A stretch of DNA of 64,000 bases, from assembly GCA_963835135.1 (NCBI GenBank), contig CAWIEF010000002.1:186001-250000 (forward strand), read 5' to 3'. The notes below the pieces were generated by a model that was not told the DNA's origin, did not search any database, and saw nothing but the letters and a program-made list of their open reading frames with translations. The DNA is from JAVVHH01 sp963835135 (GTDB taxonomy: Bacteria > Pseudomonadota > Alphaproteobacteria > Acetobacterales > Acetobacteraceae). Both the position numbers and the translations under genes were made by a program. Shown piece after piece: positions 8,361-17,045 of the stretch; position 1 is the stretch's first letter; every line of letters begins with the position of its first letter.

Positions 8361-9011
8361 ATGGCGTCCTTCGATGACGACATGGCGCACGAGGCCGCGC
8401 GCGACCCCATCCCGCGCTGGGGCGACCGGCGACGCCTGCGCGTCGGCCTGCTCGGCGGCTCGTTCAACCCGGCCCATGCCGGTCACCTCCACGTGGCCAC
8501 CCTGGCTCGCCGCCGGCTCCAACTCGATCAGATCTGGCTCCTGGTCTCGCCCGGCAACCCGCTCAAGCCCCGCGCCGGCATGAACAGCCTGGCCGACCGC
8601 CTCGCCAGCGCGCAGGGAATTGCCGACGGCCGCCGCATCGTCGCCACCACCATCGAGGCCAAGCTCGGCACGCGCTATACCTACGACACGCTGCGGGCGC
8701 TGCGCCGCCTGTTTCCGAACATCCGCTTCGTCTGGCTGATGGGGGCCGACAATCTGGCGCAACTGCCCCGGTGGCAGCACTGGACCGATATCGTCCGCAT
8801 GATGCCGTTCGCGGTCATGCCGCGCCCGGGCTATAATGGGCATGCGTTGGCTGGTAAGGCTGCGCACCGGTTTTGCCGCGCCTTTCGTCCGCCGCACACG
8901 GCGTCCGCACTGGCCGGCTCTCCCGGGCCGGCTTGGACGTTCCTGCCGGCGCGCCAAAATTCCCTGTCGGCCACCGAGCTGCGCAAATCGAAAGTAGGAG
9001 TGACGTCATAG
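8361..9011 (+). CDS. nadD: nicotinate-nucleotide adenylyltransferase
   Basis: Transfers AMP from ATP to nicotinate mononucleotide in NAD synthesis. The nucleotidyltransferase motif GGSFNPAHAGH is at 32-42, and the closing SATELR matches the family's (S/T)SxxIR signature. About 25 non-conserved residues precede the domain, so an internal start is possible, but the ATG at 8361 fits the operon spacing. The last bases overlap the likely start of rsfS. Confidence 0.95.
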   Translation: MASFDDDMAHEAARDPIPRWGDRRRLRVGLLGGSFNPAHAGHLHVATLARRRLQLDQIWLLVSPGNPLKPRAGMNSLADRLASAQGIADGRRIVATTIEAKLGTRYTYDTLRALRRLFPNIRFVWLMGADNLAQLPRWQHWTDIVRMMPFAVMPRPGYNGHALAGKAAHRFCRAFRPPHTASALAGSPGPAWTFLPARQNSLSATELRKSKVGVTS

Positions 9012-9535
9012 CCAGGAAGCCGCCGCAGGACCCGGCCGCCAAGCCGCCAGCCCGCCGTACCTCGAAGACCGGTGTCGCCACCGCCGGCCTGGCCGAAGCC
9101 GCCAAGGCGCCGGGGACCCCGCGCAAGAAGGCCGCCGTCGCCGGCCCCCGCTCGCGCAGCAAGCCCGCCCCGCCGCCGCCCTCGGCCAAGGAGCGCCTCG
9201 ACAAGCTGCAGGCCGTCATCGTCGAGAGCCTCGAGGGCGACAAGGGGGAGGACGTCGTCGCCCTCGACCTCGCCGGCCGGGCTGCCTTCACGGACCGCAT
9301 GATCATCGCGACGGGCCTGGCTGACCGGCAGATCAGCGCCATGGCCACCCATCTCGAGGAGAAGCTCGCCGAGGTCGGCATCAAACGCGTCCAGATCGAG
9401 GGCGCCGGCGGCTCGGATTGGGTGCTGATCGACGCCGGCGACATCGTCGTCCACCTGTTCAAGCCTGAGGCGCGCGAGCTTTATGGCCTCGAACGGATGT
9501 GGGGCGCCGAGCTGGACGAGCCTGAGGCGGGTTAG
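9008..9535 (+). CDS. rsfS: ribosomal silencing factor RsfS
   Basis: Binds ribosomal protein uL14 and blocks subunit joining in starvation. The RsfS domain starts at KLQAVIVESLEGDKGEDVVALD and keeps FTDRMIIATGLADRQISAMA and HLFKPEARELYGLERMW. A basic, Ala/Pro-rich tail of about 55 residues precedes the domain. No ATG or GTG lies in frame before the domain. The best ribosome-binding site (GGAG, seven bases) points to an ATA at 9008 that overlaps the nadD stop as ATAG. In-frame TTG codons at 8933 and 8873 are alternatives. The gene is certain, its start is not. Confidence 0.9.
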   Translation: MARKPPQDPAAKPPARRTSKTGVATAGLAEAAKAPGTPRKKAAVAGPRSRSKPAPPPPSAKERLDKLQAVIVESLEGDKGEDVVALDLAGRAAFTDRMIIATGLADRQISAMATHLEEKLAEVGIKRVQIEGAGGSDWVLIDAGDIVVHLFKPEARELYGLERMWGAELDEPEAG

Positions 9536-10018
9536 CTACCGCCGCCGCGGGTGCGGGCGCAGATTGACGCTCGGCACCGGGTCGAGGCTGACATAGCTCG
9601 TGCCATTCCAAACGTAATGATCATCGTCCGAGAGGATGTCGTTCCGGCCTCGCGTCTTCTTGGCCGAGATGGTCAGCCGTCCCGTCGCGCTATCCAGCAC
9701 CCGCTGCCATCGCCCGTGTTCGAACGAGTACACCGACGTCGCACATCCCGCCGACCCGCACTCCTGCGTCGATTGCAGCTGCACGAACAGCGCCGGTTGC
9801 GCCCCGCCCAGCACGCCCCGGCCCGTCAGCACCAGCGGGGTGTCCCCTCGCGAGCGGGCGGCGGCGAGATCGTCGGCCGACAGCCGCCGGGCTGTGGCGT
9901 CCGCTTGAGTGCCGGCATTGTCCCTCAGGGTCACCGGGGCTGCCGGACCGGGCCGCGCCGGCGCCGCGGCGCCGAGCAGCAGCGCCGCGCAGGCGACCAG
10001 GGTGACTCGCGCATTCAT
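9536..10018 (-). CDS. hypothetical secreted protein
   Basis: A 160-residue protein with a signal peptide (ARVTLVACAALLLGAAAPA), so probably periplasmic. The mature part has two close Cys (ECGSAGC) that could form a disulfide, and ends in a very basic tail (HPRRR). No family recognised. It lies on the opposite strand exactly between rsfS and rlmH, which are usually adjacent. Its start region overlaps or abuts the start of rlmH. Amino-acid make-up and the clear signal peptide support a real gene. Confidence 0.75.
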   Translation of the reverse strand: MNARVTLVACAALLLGAAAPARPGPAAPVTLRDNAGTQADATARRLSADDLAAARSRGDTPLVLTGRGVLGGAQPALFVQLQSTQECGSAGCATSVYSFEHGRWQRVLDSATGRLTISAKKTRGRNDILSDDDHYVWNGTSYVSLDPVPSVNLRPHPRRR

Positions 10019-10037
10019 TGGCATGGACGCTGATTAC

Positions 10038-10484
10038 ATGCTGCTGATCGCAGTCGGCAAGCTCCGGCCGGGCCCCGAACGCACGCTGTTCGACCGGTAC
10101 GCGGTCCGGCTGCGGCCCAAGCTCGCCGTGCGCGAGATCGGCGAAGCGCCCGGCTCCCCGCTCGAGGCCAAGCGCCGCGAGGCGGCTGCCATGCTGGCCG
10201 CCCTGCCGCCCGCTGCCTTGGCCATCGCCCTCGACCTCAAAGGCCAATCCATGACCAGCGAGGCGTTTGCCGGCCAGCTCGCGCGCTGGATCGCACAGCC
10301 GCATCCGCTCGTGTTCCTGATCGGAGGCGCCGAGGGACTAAGCGACCCGGTGCTCGAACGCGCGGCGGTCCGGCTGGCGCTCGGACCGATGACGTGGCCG
10401 CACATGCTGGCGAGGGTTTTGCTAGCCGAACAGCTGTATCGGGCGCAGTCCATTCAGGCCGGACATCCCTACCATCGCGCCTAA
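10038..10484 (+). CDS. rlmH: 23S rRNA (pseudouridine1915-N3)-methyltransferase
   Basis: Methylates pseudouridine 1915 in helix 69 of 23S rRNA using S-adenosylmethionine; a SPOUT-fold enzyme acting on the 70S ribosome. The family start LLIAVGKLRPGPER, the SAM-binding knot FLIGGAEGLSD and the C-terminal YRAQSIQAGHPYHRA are all present. At 148 residues it has normal size. A second ATG at 10023 would add MDADY. Because the gene before it runs the other way, its promoter must lie within that gene or in the few bases between them. Confidence 0.95.
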   Translation: MLLIAVGKLRPGPERTLFDRYAVRLRPKLAVREIGEAPGSPLEAKRREAAAMLAALPPAALAIALDLKGQSMTSEAFAGQLARWIAQPHPLVFLIGGAEGLSDPVLERAAVRLALGPMTWPHMLARVLLAEQLYRAQSIQAGHPYHRA

Positions 10485-10586
10485 TGTCGAGCGAGAAAAT
10501 AAAGCAAGACAAAATCTATCAAATGTTGTATTGCTTCCAAGATTAGCGTGCCTTGTTACCCGGTCGGAAAACGAGGTCGCGCTACA

Positions 10587-11324
10587 GTGGACGATGATTC
10601 TCCATCGCTTCTTACACAAAAGTTAATTTCTCGTGCAAAACTGAGCGCGAGGGAGATACGAATTGTCGACAGCGTCCCCTATCAACTTCGCGACGTTGCC
10701 GCCGATCAGGACCTTGCCCGGGAGGGTGACCGGCCAACAACTTGCATTCTGCTCGTCGACGGCTTCGCCGCCCGCTACCGCACCCTGGCAGACGGCCGCC
10801 GACAAATCCTGTCGTTCCATGTTGCCGGCGATTTCATGGACCTGCAGAGCTTTACGCTCCACCGCCTCGATCACAGCATCGGCACGCTGACCGGGGTTCG
10901 CATCGCCACCGTCTCCCATGGCAGCATCGCCGACATGCTGGTCGAGCCGCTCCTGGCTCGCCTGTTCTGGCACGAGACCCTGGTCGAAGCCGCCATCTTC
11001 CGCGAATGGATCGTCAATGTCGGGCGGCGGAGCGCCTACCAGCGGGTCGCACACGTCCTCTGTGAACTCGTCACCCGCATGGAAGCGGTCGGGCTGGCCC
11101 GCGACGGCATCTGCGACCTTCCGCTCACCCAGAGCGAACTGGCCGACGCGACCGGGCTGTCCACCGTGCATGTGAACCGCGTGATCCAGGAGCTCCGCCG
11201 CGAGAACCTCATGACGCTGCGCAGCCGTACCTTCTCCGCGTTGAATTGGAGCGGCCTCAAAGTCGCGGCGGAGTTCGACGCCACGTACTTGCAACTGGGG
11301 CCAGCCGCCTCCGATCCCCCCTGA
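10587..11324 (+). CDS. Crp/Fnr-family transcriptional regulator
   Basis: About 245 residues: a cyclic-nucleotide-binding-like sensor domain (LAREGDRPTTCILLVDGFAA, then RQILSFHVAGDFMDL) and a C-terminal winged helix with the recognition region LTQSELADATGLSTVHVNRVIQELR. There is no N-terminal Cys cluster for an Fnr-type iron-sulfur centre, and the cAMP-binding Arg/Glu set is not evident, so the signal is unknown. The GTG at 10587 is preferred because GAGG lies upstream; another GTG is at 10548. It stands alone behind a noticeably AT-rich leader. Confidence 0.9.
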   Translation: MDDDSPSLLTQKLISRAKLSAREIRIVDSVPYQLRDVAADQDLAREGDRPTTCILLVDGFAARYRTLADGRRQILSFHVAGDFMDLQSFTLHRLDHSIGTLTGVRIATVSHGSIADMLVEPLLARLFWHETLVEAAIFREWIVNVGRRSAYQRVAHVLCELVTRMEAVGLARDGICDLPLTQSELADATGLSTVHVNRVIQELRRENLMTLRSRTFSALNWSGLKVAAEFDATYLQLGPAASDPP

Positions 11325-11387
11325 TGATCATGCCATCGTGCATACATCCGCAGCCCGGCCCGAGCGTTGCAGCTTACGGAGGGCACC

Positions 11388-11639
11388 ATGGATAACGGCA
11401 ACGAACAGCTGATTCGCGAACGCGCCTACGCCTTGTGGGAGAAAGAGGGCTCGCCGGACGGCCGGGACGCGGAGTTTTGGGAGCGGGCGCGCCTGATGGT
11501 CGAAGCCGACGCCGCTCCGGCGTCCGCAGGGTCTCCCGCATCCGCATCGGATCGCGCGGTCGACGTCGCAATGGATGAGAGTTTCCCGGCGAGCGACCCG
11601 CCTGCGTTCACCGCCGACCGCGGCGTCGTCACGCCGTAG
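11388..11639 (+). CDS. DUF2934 domain protein
   Basis: An 83-residue acidic protein. The N-terminal half matches DUF2934 (IRERAYALWEKEGSPDGRDA, then EFWERA), a short domain common in alphaproteobacteria with no known function. The second half is low-complexity, rich in Ala, Ser and Asp, with SFPASDPPAF, a segment often seen at the end of such proteins. The start has an ACGGAGGG ribosome site. Its 3' end overlaps the 3' end of the convergent nth gene by 11 bases. Confidence 0.85.
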   Translation: MDNGNEQLIRERAYALWEKEGSPDGRDAEFWERARLMVEADAAPASAGSPASASDRAVDVAMDESFPASDPPAFTADRGVVTP

Positions 11640-12316
11640 GCGGTCCTCCTGGCGCGAGGGTCTTGTCGGGAAACCGGCATGGCGCCGCGGCGACGCAGCG
11701 CCAGCACTCCGGACGGCGCGCCTTGCAGACGTAGCGGCCGTGCAGGATCAGCCAGTGGTGCGCCGGGCGCAAGCTCGCGCTGAGGAATGCGCCGCACCAG
11801 CCCATCCTCGACCTCGCGCACGGTCTTGCCGGGCGCGATCCCGGTGCGGTTGCCCAACCGGAACACATGTGTGTCGACCGCCATCGTCGCCTCGCCGAAC
11901 GCGACGTTCAGCACGACGTTGGCCGTCTTTCGCCCGACCCCGGGGAGCGCCTCGAGCGCGTCACGCTGTGCGGGCACGATGCCGCCATGCCGCTCGACGA
12001 GAAGGCGGGAGAGTTCCGCCACGTTCTTCGCCTTGGCCTGCCACAGCCCGAGCCGCTTGATGTGCGGCGCAATTCCGTCCGCGCCCAACGCCGTCATGGA
12101 GGCCGGATCCCGCGCCGCGGCGAACAGGCTCGCCGTCGCCTTGTTCACCGAGGCGTCCGTCGTCTGGGCCGACAGCACGACCGCGACGAGCAGGGTGAAC
12201 GCGTCGGTGAAGTCGAGTTCGCTTTGGCCCGCCGGATAGATCTGGGCCAGGGCATCGATGAACGCGACCACTCCGGCCTGTGTCATCCTCGGCGTTTTGC
12301 GCGGAACCTTGGCCAT
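11629..12316 (-). pseudogene. nth: endonuclease III, interrupted by a one-base frameshift
   Basis: DNA glycosylase/AP lyase that removes oxidised pyrimidines. The first part reads normally to RRIPQREL, with the helix-hairpin-helix LPGVGRKTANVVL (Lys130 at the active site) and Asp148 in VDTHVFRL. The frame is then lost, and the rest continues in another frame: AHHWLILHGRYVCKARR and the iron-sulfur pattern C-x6-C-x2-C-x5-C. Removing one base of the GGG at 11765-11767 joins both parts without a gap (QRELAPAHHWLIL) into 228 residues, a normal length. Either a sequencing error or a recent mutation; nothing else is decayed. Confidence 0.88.
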
Positions 12317-12392
12317 GTCGATGCCTATTGCGGTCCACATCGCCGGCGCGCAAGAACTCGCGGCACTAGCACGCCGGCGAAAGCTCACCACA

Positions 12393-12905
12393 ATGGACGG
12401 CATGACGGTTCAAGCGAGCAACCCGGTGCTCTTCGAGGCGGTCATCGTTCCGCATCGAAGCCTCGGCAGACGCGGGATGCGGTGGCTGATCGGGGCACTC
12501 GCGTCGTTGAGCATTCTAGTGGCCGTTGGGCTATGGCTTGCCGGCGCCTGGCCGGTGATCGGGTTCACCGGCCTCGAAGTGGCGCTCGCCGTGTGGCTGC
12601 TGCGACGGCACGCCGCGATCGAGGGACACTCCGAGGTCCTGCTGCTGTCCGATGACGGCCTGCGGATCATCCGCACGCAGCGCGGAACCCGGTCCGAAAT
12701 GCAGGTGCCGGTGCACTGGCTCCGCTCGACGCTGGAGGAGCGCCCGGGTCGGACGCCGGCGCTCATGCTGCGCGCCACCGGCGTTGCCGTCGAGGTCGCG
12801 ACATGGCTAGGGGAGAGCGAGAAGCGAGATCTCGCGCAATCGCTTGCGGAAGCGCTGGACCGCCAGCGCCATCCGATCTTCGATAACGCGCAACTCCGGG
12901 CGTAA
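12393..12905 (+). CDS. DUF2244 membrane protein
   Basis: A 170-residue protein of the DUF2244 family: two adjacent membrane helices (about residues 31-73) followed by a soluble domain with VLLLSDDGLRIIRTQRG and VPVHWLRSTLEE. Members are common in alphaproteobacteria, often near cytochrome oxidase or nth genes, without a known function. It is divergent from nth with about 76 bases between. ATG at 12393 or 12402 could be the start; neither has a strong ribosome site. Confidence 0.85.
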   Translation: MDGMTVQASNPVLFEAVIVPHRSLGRRGMRWLIGALASLSILVAVGLWLAGAWPVIGFTGLEVALAVWLLRRHAAIEGHSEVLLLSDDGLRIIRTQRGTRSEMQVPVHWLRSTLEERPGRTPALMLRATGVAVEVATWLGESEKRDLAQSLAEALDRQRHPIFDNAQLRA

Positions 12906-12916
12906 CCCGGCCGTCG

Positions 12917-13396
12917 CTAGAGGTCGGTGGGTCCCATCGACTTGATGAGGTCGAACACGCGTTTGCGCACGGCTGGCTCGTTGATCCGATAGTAGGCGCG
13001 GACGAGTTCCAGCGTTTCACGCCGGTTCAACATCTCGTCGGTTCCGAAGCCATCTTGGCCCTCGGCGAAACCACTCGACGATCGAGTGGTCGCGTATCCG
13101 CCGTTCGTACCGGCGAGCGGCTCGGGCATGTCGTCGAAGAAAAAGCTGATCGGGACGTCCAATACGCGCGATAGGTCGAACAAGCGGGACGCACCCACCC
13201 GGTTCACGCCACGCTCATACTTCTGAACCTGCTGAAATGTCAGACCAAGGGCCTCGCCAAGACGCTCTTGTGACATTCCCATTAAGGTTCGCCGCAACCG
13301 GATCCGGGCACCAACATGCGCATCGATAGGACTCGAGCGGCTCTCGCGCTCAGCACCGCCGGTTGTGGCGCCAGCCGTAGCAGGGGTGTCGCTCAT
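12917..13396 (-). CDS. XRE-family helix-turn-helix regulator
   Basis: A 159-residue DNA-binding protein. The Cro/CI-type domain spans about residues 29-85 (RIRLRRTLMGMSQERLGEA, LTFQQVQKYERGVNRVGAS) and is followed by the short FFFDDMP segment typical of a conserved alphaproteobacterial group usually found beside lnt and metK. Here lnt also lies upstream on the same strand, 109 bases away. The C-terminal part (LNRRETLELVRAYYRI) is a second conserved element. Targets are unknown; relatives have been linked to stress and developmental control. Confidence 0.9.
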   Translation of the reverse strand: MSDTPATAGATTGGAERESRSSPIDAHVGARIRLRRTLMGMSQERLGEALGLTFQQVQKYERGVNRVGASRLFDLSRVLDVPISFFFDDMPEPLAGTNGGYATTRSSSGFAEGQDGFGTDEMLNRRETLELVRAYYRINEPAVRKRVFDLIKSMGPTDL

Positions 13397-13504
13397 GAAT
13401 GTTCCTTCCGCCTACTATGCGAAGCTGAAGAAAACCTTAACAACACAACCAGCAGGAGTCAACCTTCGTGACAATCTTATCAATACATCCCAATTGTGGG
13501 ACGA

Positions 13505-15025
13505 TTACACGTCCCGTCTCAATCCTATCGCCAGCCATAACACTGACATCAGGCCCGGAATCACCAAACCCCATCGTGAAAACGACGTAGCAGGGCGCGC
13601 ACCCGGAATCGGCAACACCAGTGTTCCGGCGCGATTCAGACCCAGTCGGCCCTCCTCATGCCCCCGCGCGTCAAACACGACCGAGATGCCGGTGTTGGCG
13701 GACCGGACCAGCGGCAACCCTTCCTCGACCGCCCGCATCCGGGCCGCCGCGAGATGTTGGCGAGGCCCCGTCGAGTTGCCGAACCAAGCGTCGTTGGTGA
13801 TGTTGACCATCCATTGCGGTCGCTTGCTCTCGTCGATCACCTGCGCCGGGAATACCGCCTCGTAGCAGATCAGCGGTCCGAATGGCGGAACGCCCGGCAG
13901 CGCCAGGGTCGCCGGCCCGCTCCCAAACGCAAGATGGCCCGGCACGATCTGGATCGCCAGCGGAACCCAACTCGGGGCGTATTCACCGAAGGGCACGAGA
14001 TGCCACTTGCTGTAAGTCGCTTTGAGCTCGCCTTGCGGGTCGAGCGCCACCAAGCTGTTGCTGGGGGCGTCGTTGGCCGAAGGCGGCTGATCAAACGTCA
14101 GACCACCGACCAGCGCCGCCAGGGCCGGCTTGGCCGCCTCCGCGATCGCCAACCGCGCCTCGACACCCTGATCACCCTGCAAGGCGAAAAAGGTCGACGT
14201 CTCCGGCCACACTACGATCGAGCGGTGATTGCCCGCCTCGGCCACGCCGGCCCGCGTCAACGCCAGTTCCCGCTCGAACGCGGCGAGCGCCGCGTCCCGA
14301 TCCCATTTCTGCCCCTGCGACACGTTCCCTTGCACGATCACCGCGTCGATCCCCGGCGGCGGCGCAGCCGGCTCCGAGATCCGGTGCCAGCCCAGCCCAG
14401 CCCACACCGCCAGCACCGCGGCACCCCCAGCGGCCCAGCGCCAACTCAGCATGGCTGCCCCGGCCAAGGTCACCGTCAGCAACGTCAGCCCCGGCGTGCC
14501 GATCCAGGCCAGCGGTTGCAGCATGACGTCGCCGGCCACGCCCGGAAACGCCCAAACGCTCCCCCAAGGGTTCCACGGGAAGCCGGTGCCGACATATTGC
14601 CGCGCCAGGTCGAACAAGACCCAAGCGCCCGCCAGCACCGCGACCCGGCGCCACCCGGGCCGTGCCCGCTTGGCCACCGCGCAGGGGGCCGCGATAAACA
14701 GCGCCAGCAACGCCGACAACGCCGGAACCGCAAAGGGCACGAGCCACCAATAACGCGCCGATTCGAGAACGATCGCTTCGGTGATCCAATACAGGCCGAA
14801 GACGTGGTGCCCGAGACCGAAGAAGAACCCGCGCCGAAACGCCCCGCCGAAGCCCCGCGCGCCCTCTATGAGCGCCAGCAACGCCGGCACCGCCAGCACC
14901 AACGCTGGCACCAGGTAGACCGGTGGCAGCGCCGCCGCCGATACCGCGCCGAAGCCGAGCGCGCACAGATCCGCGCGCCACCCCCGCGCGAGTTGCACCC
15001 GTGCAAACAGACGCTCGCCGATCAT
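13505..15025 (-). CDS. lnt: apolipoprotein N-acyltransferase
   Basis: Adds the third acyl chain to lipoproteins in the inner membrane. The 506-residue protein has about six N-terminal membrane segments, a nitrilase-type domain from about residue 225, and a last C-terminal helix. The catalytic triad is visible as Glu275 (WPETS), Lys340 (SKWHLVPFGEY) and Cys387 (LICYE). The ATG overlaps the stop of the dehydrogenase upstream (ATGA), so translation is coupled. In most alphaproteobacteria lnt follows corC; here it lies in a different operon. Confidence 0.96.
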   Translation of the reverse strand: MIGERLFARVQLARGWRADLCALGFGAVSAAALPPVYLVPALVLAVPALLALIEGARGFGGAFRRGFFFGLGHHVFGLYWITEAIVLESARYWWLVPFAVPALSALLALFIAAPCAVAKRARPGWRRVAVLAGAWVLFDLARQYVGTGFPWNPWGSVWAFPGVAGDVMLQPLAWIGTPGLTLLTVTLAGAAMLSWRWAAGGAAVLAVWAGLGWHRISEPAAPPPGIDAVIVQGNVSQGQKWDRDAALAAFERELALTRAGVAEAGNHRSIVVWPETSTFFALQGDQGVEARLAIAEAAKPALAALVGGLTFDQPPSANDAPSNSLVALDPQGELKATYSKWHLVPFGEYAPSWVPLAIQIVPGHLAFGSGPATLALPGVPPFGPLICYEAVFPAQVIDESKRPQWMVNITNDAWFGNSTGPRQHLAAARMRAVEEGLPLVRSANTGISVVFDARGHEEGRLGLNRAGTLVLPIPGARPATSFSRWGLVIPGLMSVLWLAIGLRRDV

Positions 15026-15966
15026 GCTCGGACGAGGCGCTCCGCCGGCACTGCCCGCCCCGTCAGCACCGCCGCGATGCATTCCGCCGCCATGACGCCC
15101 ATGTTGACGAGGCTGCCATCCGTGACCCCCGCCACATGCGGCGTCGCGATCACGCTGGGATGCCGCCGCAACGGATGTCCGGGCATCGGCGGTTCATCCT
15201 CGAACACGTCCAGCCCGGCGCCGGCGACATGCCCGCTCTCGAGCGCCGCCAGCAGCGCCGCCTCGTCGATCAGTCCGCCGCGCGCCGTGTTGATGACCGT
15301 CGCCCCGACCGGCAGCATCGCCAATTCGGCGGCTCCGATGACATGGCGGGTGGCCGGGCTGTAGGGCAGGTGCAGCGAGAGCACGTCCGATCGTCGGAGC
15401 AGCGCAGCCAGGTCGGGCATCATGGCCACCGACCCAGACGCGCCCGAGCGGGTGAACGCGGCCACATCCATCCCGAACGCGCACGCCAAGTTCGCCACCG
15501 CATGGCCGATCTCACCGCACCCGAGCAGCCCGAGGCGCAGCCCGGCGATGTCGCGCACCTTGTCGCTCGCCAGCCGCCATTCGCCCGCCGCCACCTGCGC
15601 CGACAATGGCGCGAGCCGCTTGGCCAGGGCCAGGATCATAGCCATCGCATGCTCGGCCACCGCCCGCGTGTTGCTGCCGGGTGCCCGCGTGACGAGGATG
15701 CCGCGGCGCTCTGCTTCGGCCACGTCCACGTCGTCCACCCCGACGCCGTGCCGCGCGACGATGCGCAACCCGGGGGCAGCATCCATCACGGCCGCCGTCA
15801 CCGGTCCCTGCCGCGACAGGATCGCCACCGCGGCGACGTCACGGGCCAAGGCGGCGATCGCGGCGGGCTTGGGAAACGGGTCCATATAGTGGATGCGCGC
15901 GCCCGCGCCCTCCAGCACCGCAACCGCCTCGGCAGCGAGGCGGGGGGAGGTCATGATCACATCCAT
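15022..15966 (-). CDS. D-2-hydroxyacid dehydrogenase
   Basis: A 314-residue NAD(P)-dependent dehydrogenase of the D-isomer-specific family, which reduces 2-keto acids to D-2-hydroxy acids or the reverse. The nucleotide fold has GCGEIG at 149-154, and the catalytic residues are Arg229 (NTARGG), Glu258 (FEDEPP) and His277 (TPHVAG). The closest types are phosphoglycerate- or hydroxypyruvate-dehydrogenase-like; there is no C-terminal ACT domain, so it is not a regulated SerA. It sits between olsB (7-base gap) and lnt (4-base overlap). Confidence 0.92.
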   Translation of the reverse strand: MDVIMTSPRLAAEAVAVLEGAGARIHYMDPFPKPAAIAALARDVAAVAILSRQGPVTAAVMDAAPGLRIVARHGVGVDDVDVAEAERRGILVTRAPGSNTRAVAEHAMAMILALAKRLAPLSAQVAAGEWRLASDKVRDIAGLRLGLLGCGEIGHAVANLACAFGMDVAAFTRSGASGSVAMMPDLAALLRRSDVLSLHLPYSPATRHVIGAAELAMLPVGATVINTARGGLIDEAALLAALESGHVAGAGLDVFEDEPPMPGHPLRRHPSVIATPHVAGVTDGSLVNMGVMAAECIAAVLTGRAVPAERLVRA

Positions 15967-15973
15967 GGTGCTC

Positions 15974-16783
15974 TCAATCCTGGCTGCGCCGCTCGTAATG
16001 CTTGCTGTAGCGCTCGGTCACGAGGTCGGTCTTGACGACGATCGCCACGTCGACAGTGTTGAATTGCTGGTCGATCACCGCCCCGTCTCCAACGAAGCCG
16101 CCGAGCCGGAGATAGCCTTTGATCAGCGGTGGAAGGGCCTGACTGGCGCGGCGCGGGTCGTAGGCGGCCGGGTCGAGCCGGCGCATGTCGACGTAGCGCG
16201 CGGGCAGCGCCTTGGGCCGCAATGCGGGAGGCGCGAGGTGGTGGCCATACAGATAGGTGAGTTCGGCGGCCATCGCGTCGGGATCGGTGCCGTTGAGGCT
16301 GGCGCACCCGAACATCAGATCGATCGCGTGCAGGTCGATATATGCCGCGATGCCGCGCCAGAGTAGCTGCATGACCGCCCGCCCGCGATAGCTCGCATCC
16401 ACGCAGGAGCGGCCGAGCTCGAGCACGCCGCCGGGGAAGTTGGTGATGGCGCGGATGTCGTACTCGTCTTCCGAGTAGAACCGCCCCACGCTGGCCGCGG
16501 CCTCGCGCTGGATCAGCCGATAGGTGCCGACCACGCCGGCACTGCCACTGCCGAGTTCGTGGTCGAACACCAGCAGATGGTCGGCCGAGGCGTCCCAGGC
16601 GTCGACGTCGCGGCGGGCGGCGGCGGTCGCTGGTGCGGCGGTGGCGCCCATCTCGTCATAGAAGACGCGGTAGCGCAGGGCCTGGGCCGCATCGACCTCG
16701 TCGGCACTGGCCGCCAGCCGCACGCCGAGCTTACCGGCCCGCAACTCCCTGAAGCTCGACGGCTTGCGGCGCGGTCGGTGCAT
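15974..16783 (-). CDS. olsB: L-ornithine N(alpha)-acyltransferase (OlsB-like)
   Basis: A 269-residue GNAT-type acyltransferase. OlsB moves a 3-hydroxyacyl chain from acyl carrier protein to ornithine, making lyso-ornithine lipid. The family features are ALRYRVFYDEMGA near residue 41, VGTYRLIQREAA, the block LELGRSCVDASYRGRAVMQL and LMFGCASLNGTDP. The ATG at 16783 is chosen because residues upstream of it are low-complexity and basic. No olsA-type partner is adjacent, but a PlsC-family acyltransferase is at 25395. It is first in an operon with the dehydrogenase and lnt. Confidence 0.85.
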   Translation of the reverse strand: MHRPRRKPSSFRELRAGKLGVRLAASADEVDAAQALRYRVFYDEMGATAAPATAAARRDVDAWDASADHLLVFDHELGSGSAGVVGTYRLIQREAAASVGRFYSEDEYDIRAITNFPGGVLELGRSCVDASYRGRAVMQLLWRGIAAYIDLHAIDLMFGCASLNGTDPDAMAAELTYLYGHHLAPPALRPKALPARYVDMRRLDPAAYDPRRASQALPPLIKGYLRLGGFVGDGAVIDQQFNTVDVAIVVKTDLVTERYSKHYERRSQD

Positions 16784-17045
16784 GGTCACGACGGCGTTGA
16801 TGGCGCCCTGGCTCCGTCCGGCCACGTCACGCGCCGTGCGAGTCCGGCGCCGGACGCGACATGTCGGTCGGTCGAGCCATGTTGCACGCACAAGCGCTGG
16901 ATGCGCGATTCCATGGTGTTCCTAAAACGCTTCGTCCGTCCGCCATCGGCGATAGCCGATACCGGCCATGCCTGTCCAATCGACACGGAACGCATGGCCG
17001 CCCTCGAACCGGATCAGGGCCGCAGCGGCGGTCCGGCCGCGCCCG

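Noticed and set aside
13658..15364. Long open plus-strand frame opposite lnt
   Set aside because: Arg/Gln/His/Pro-rich shadow of a clear lnt gene.
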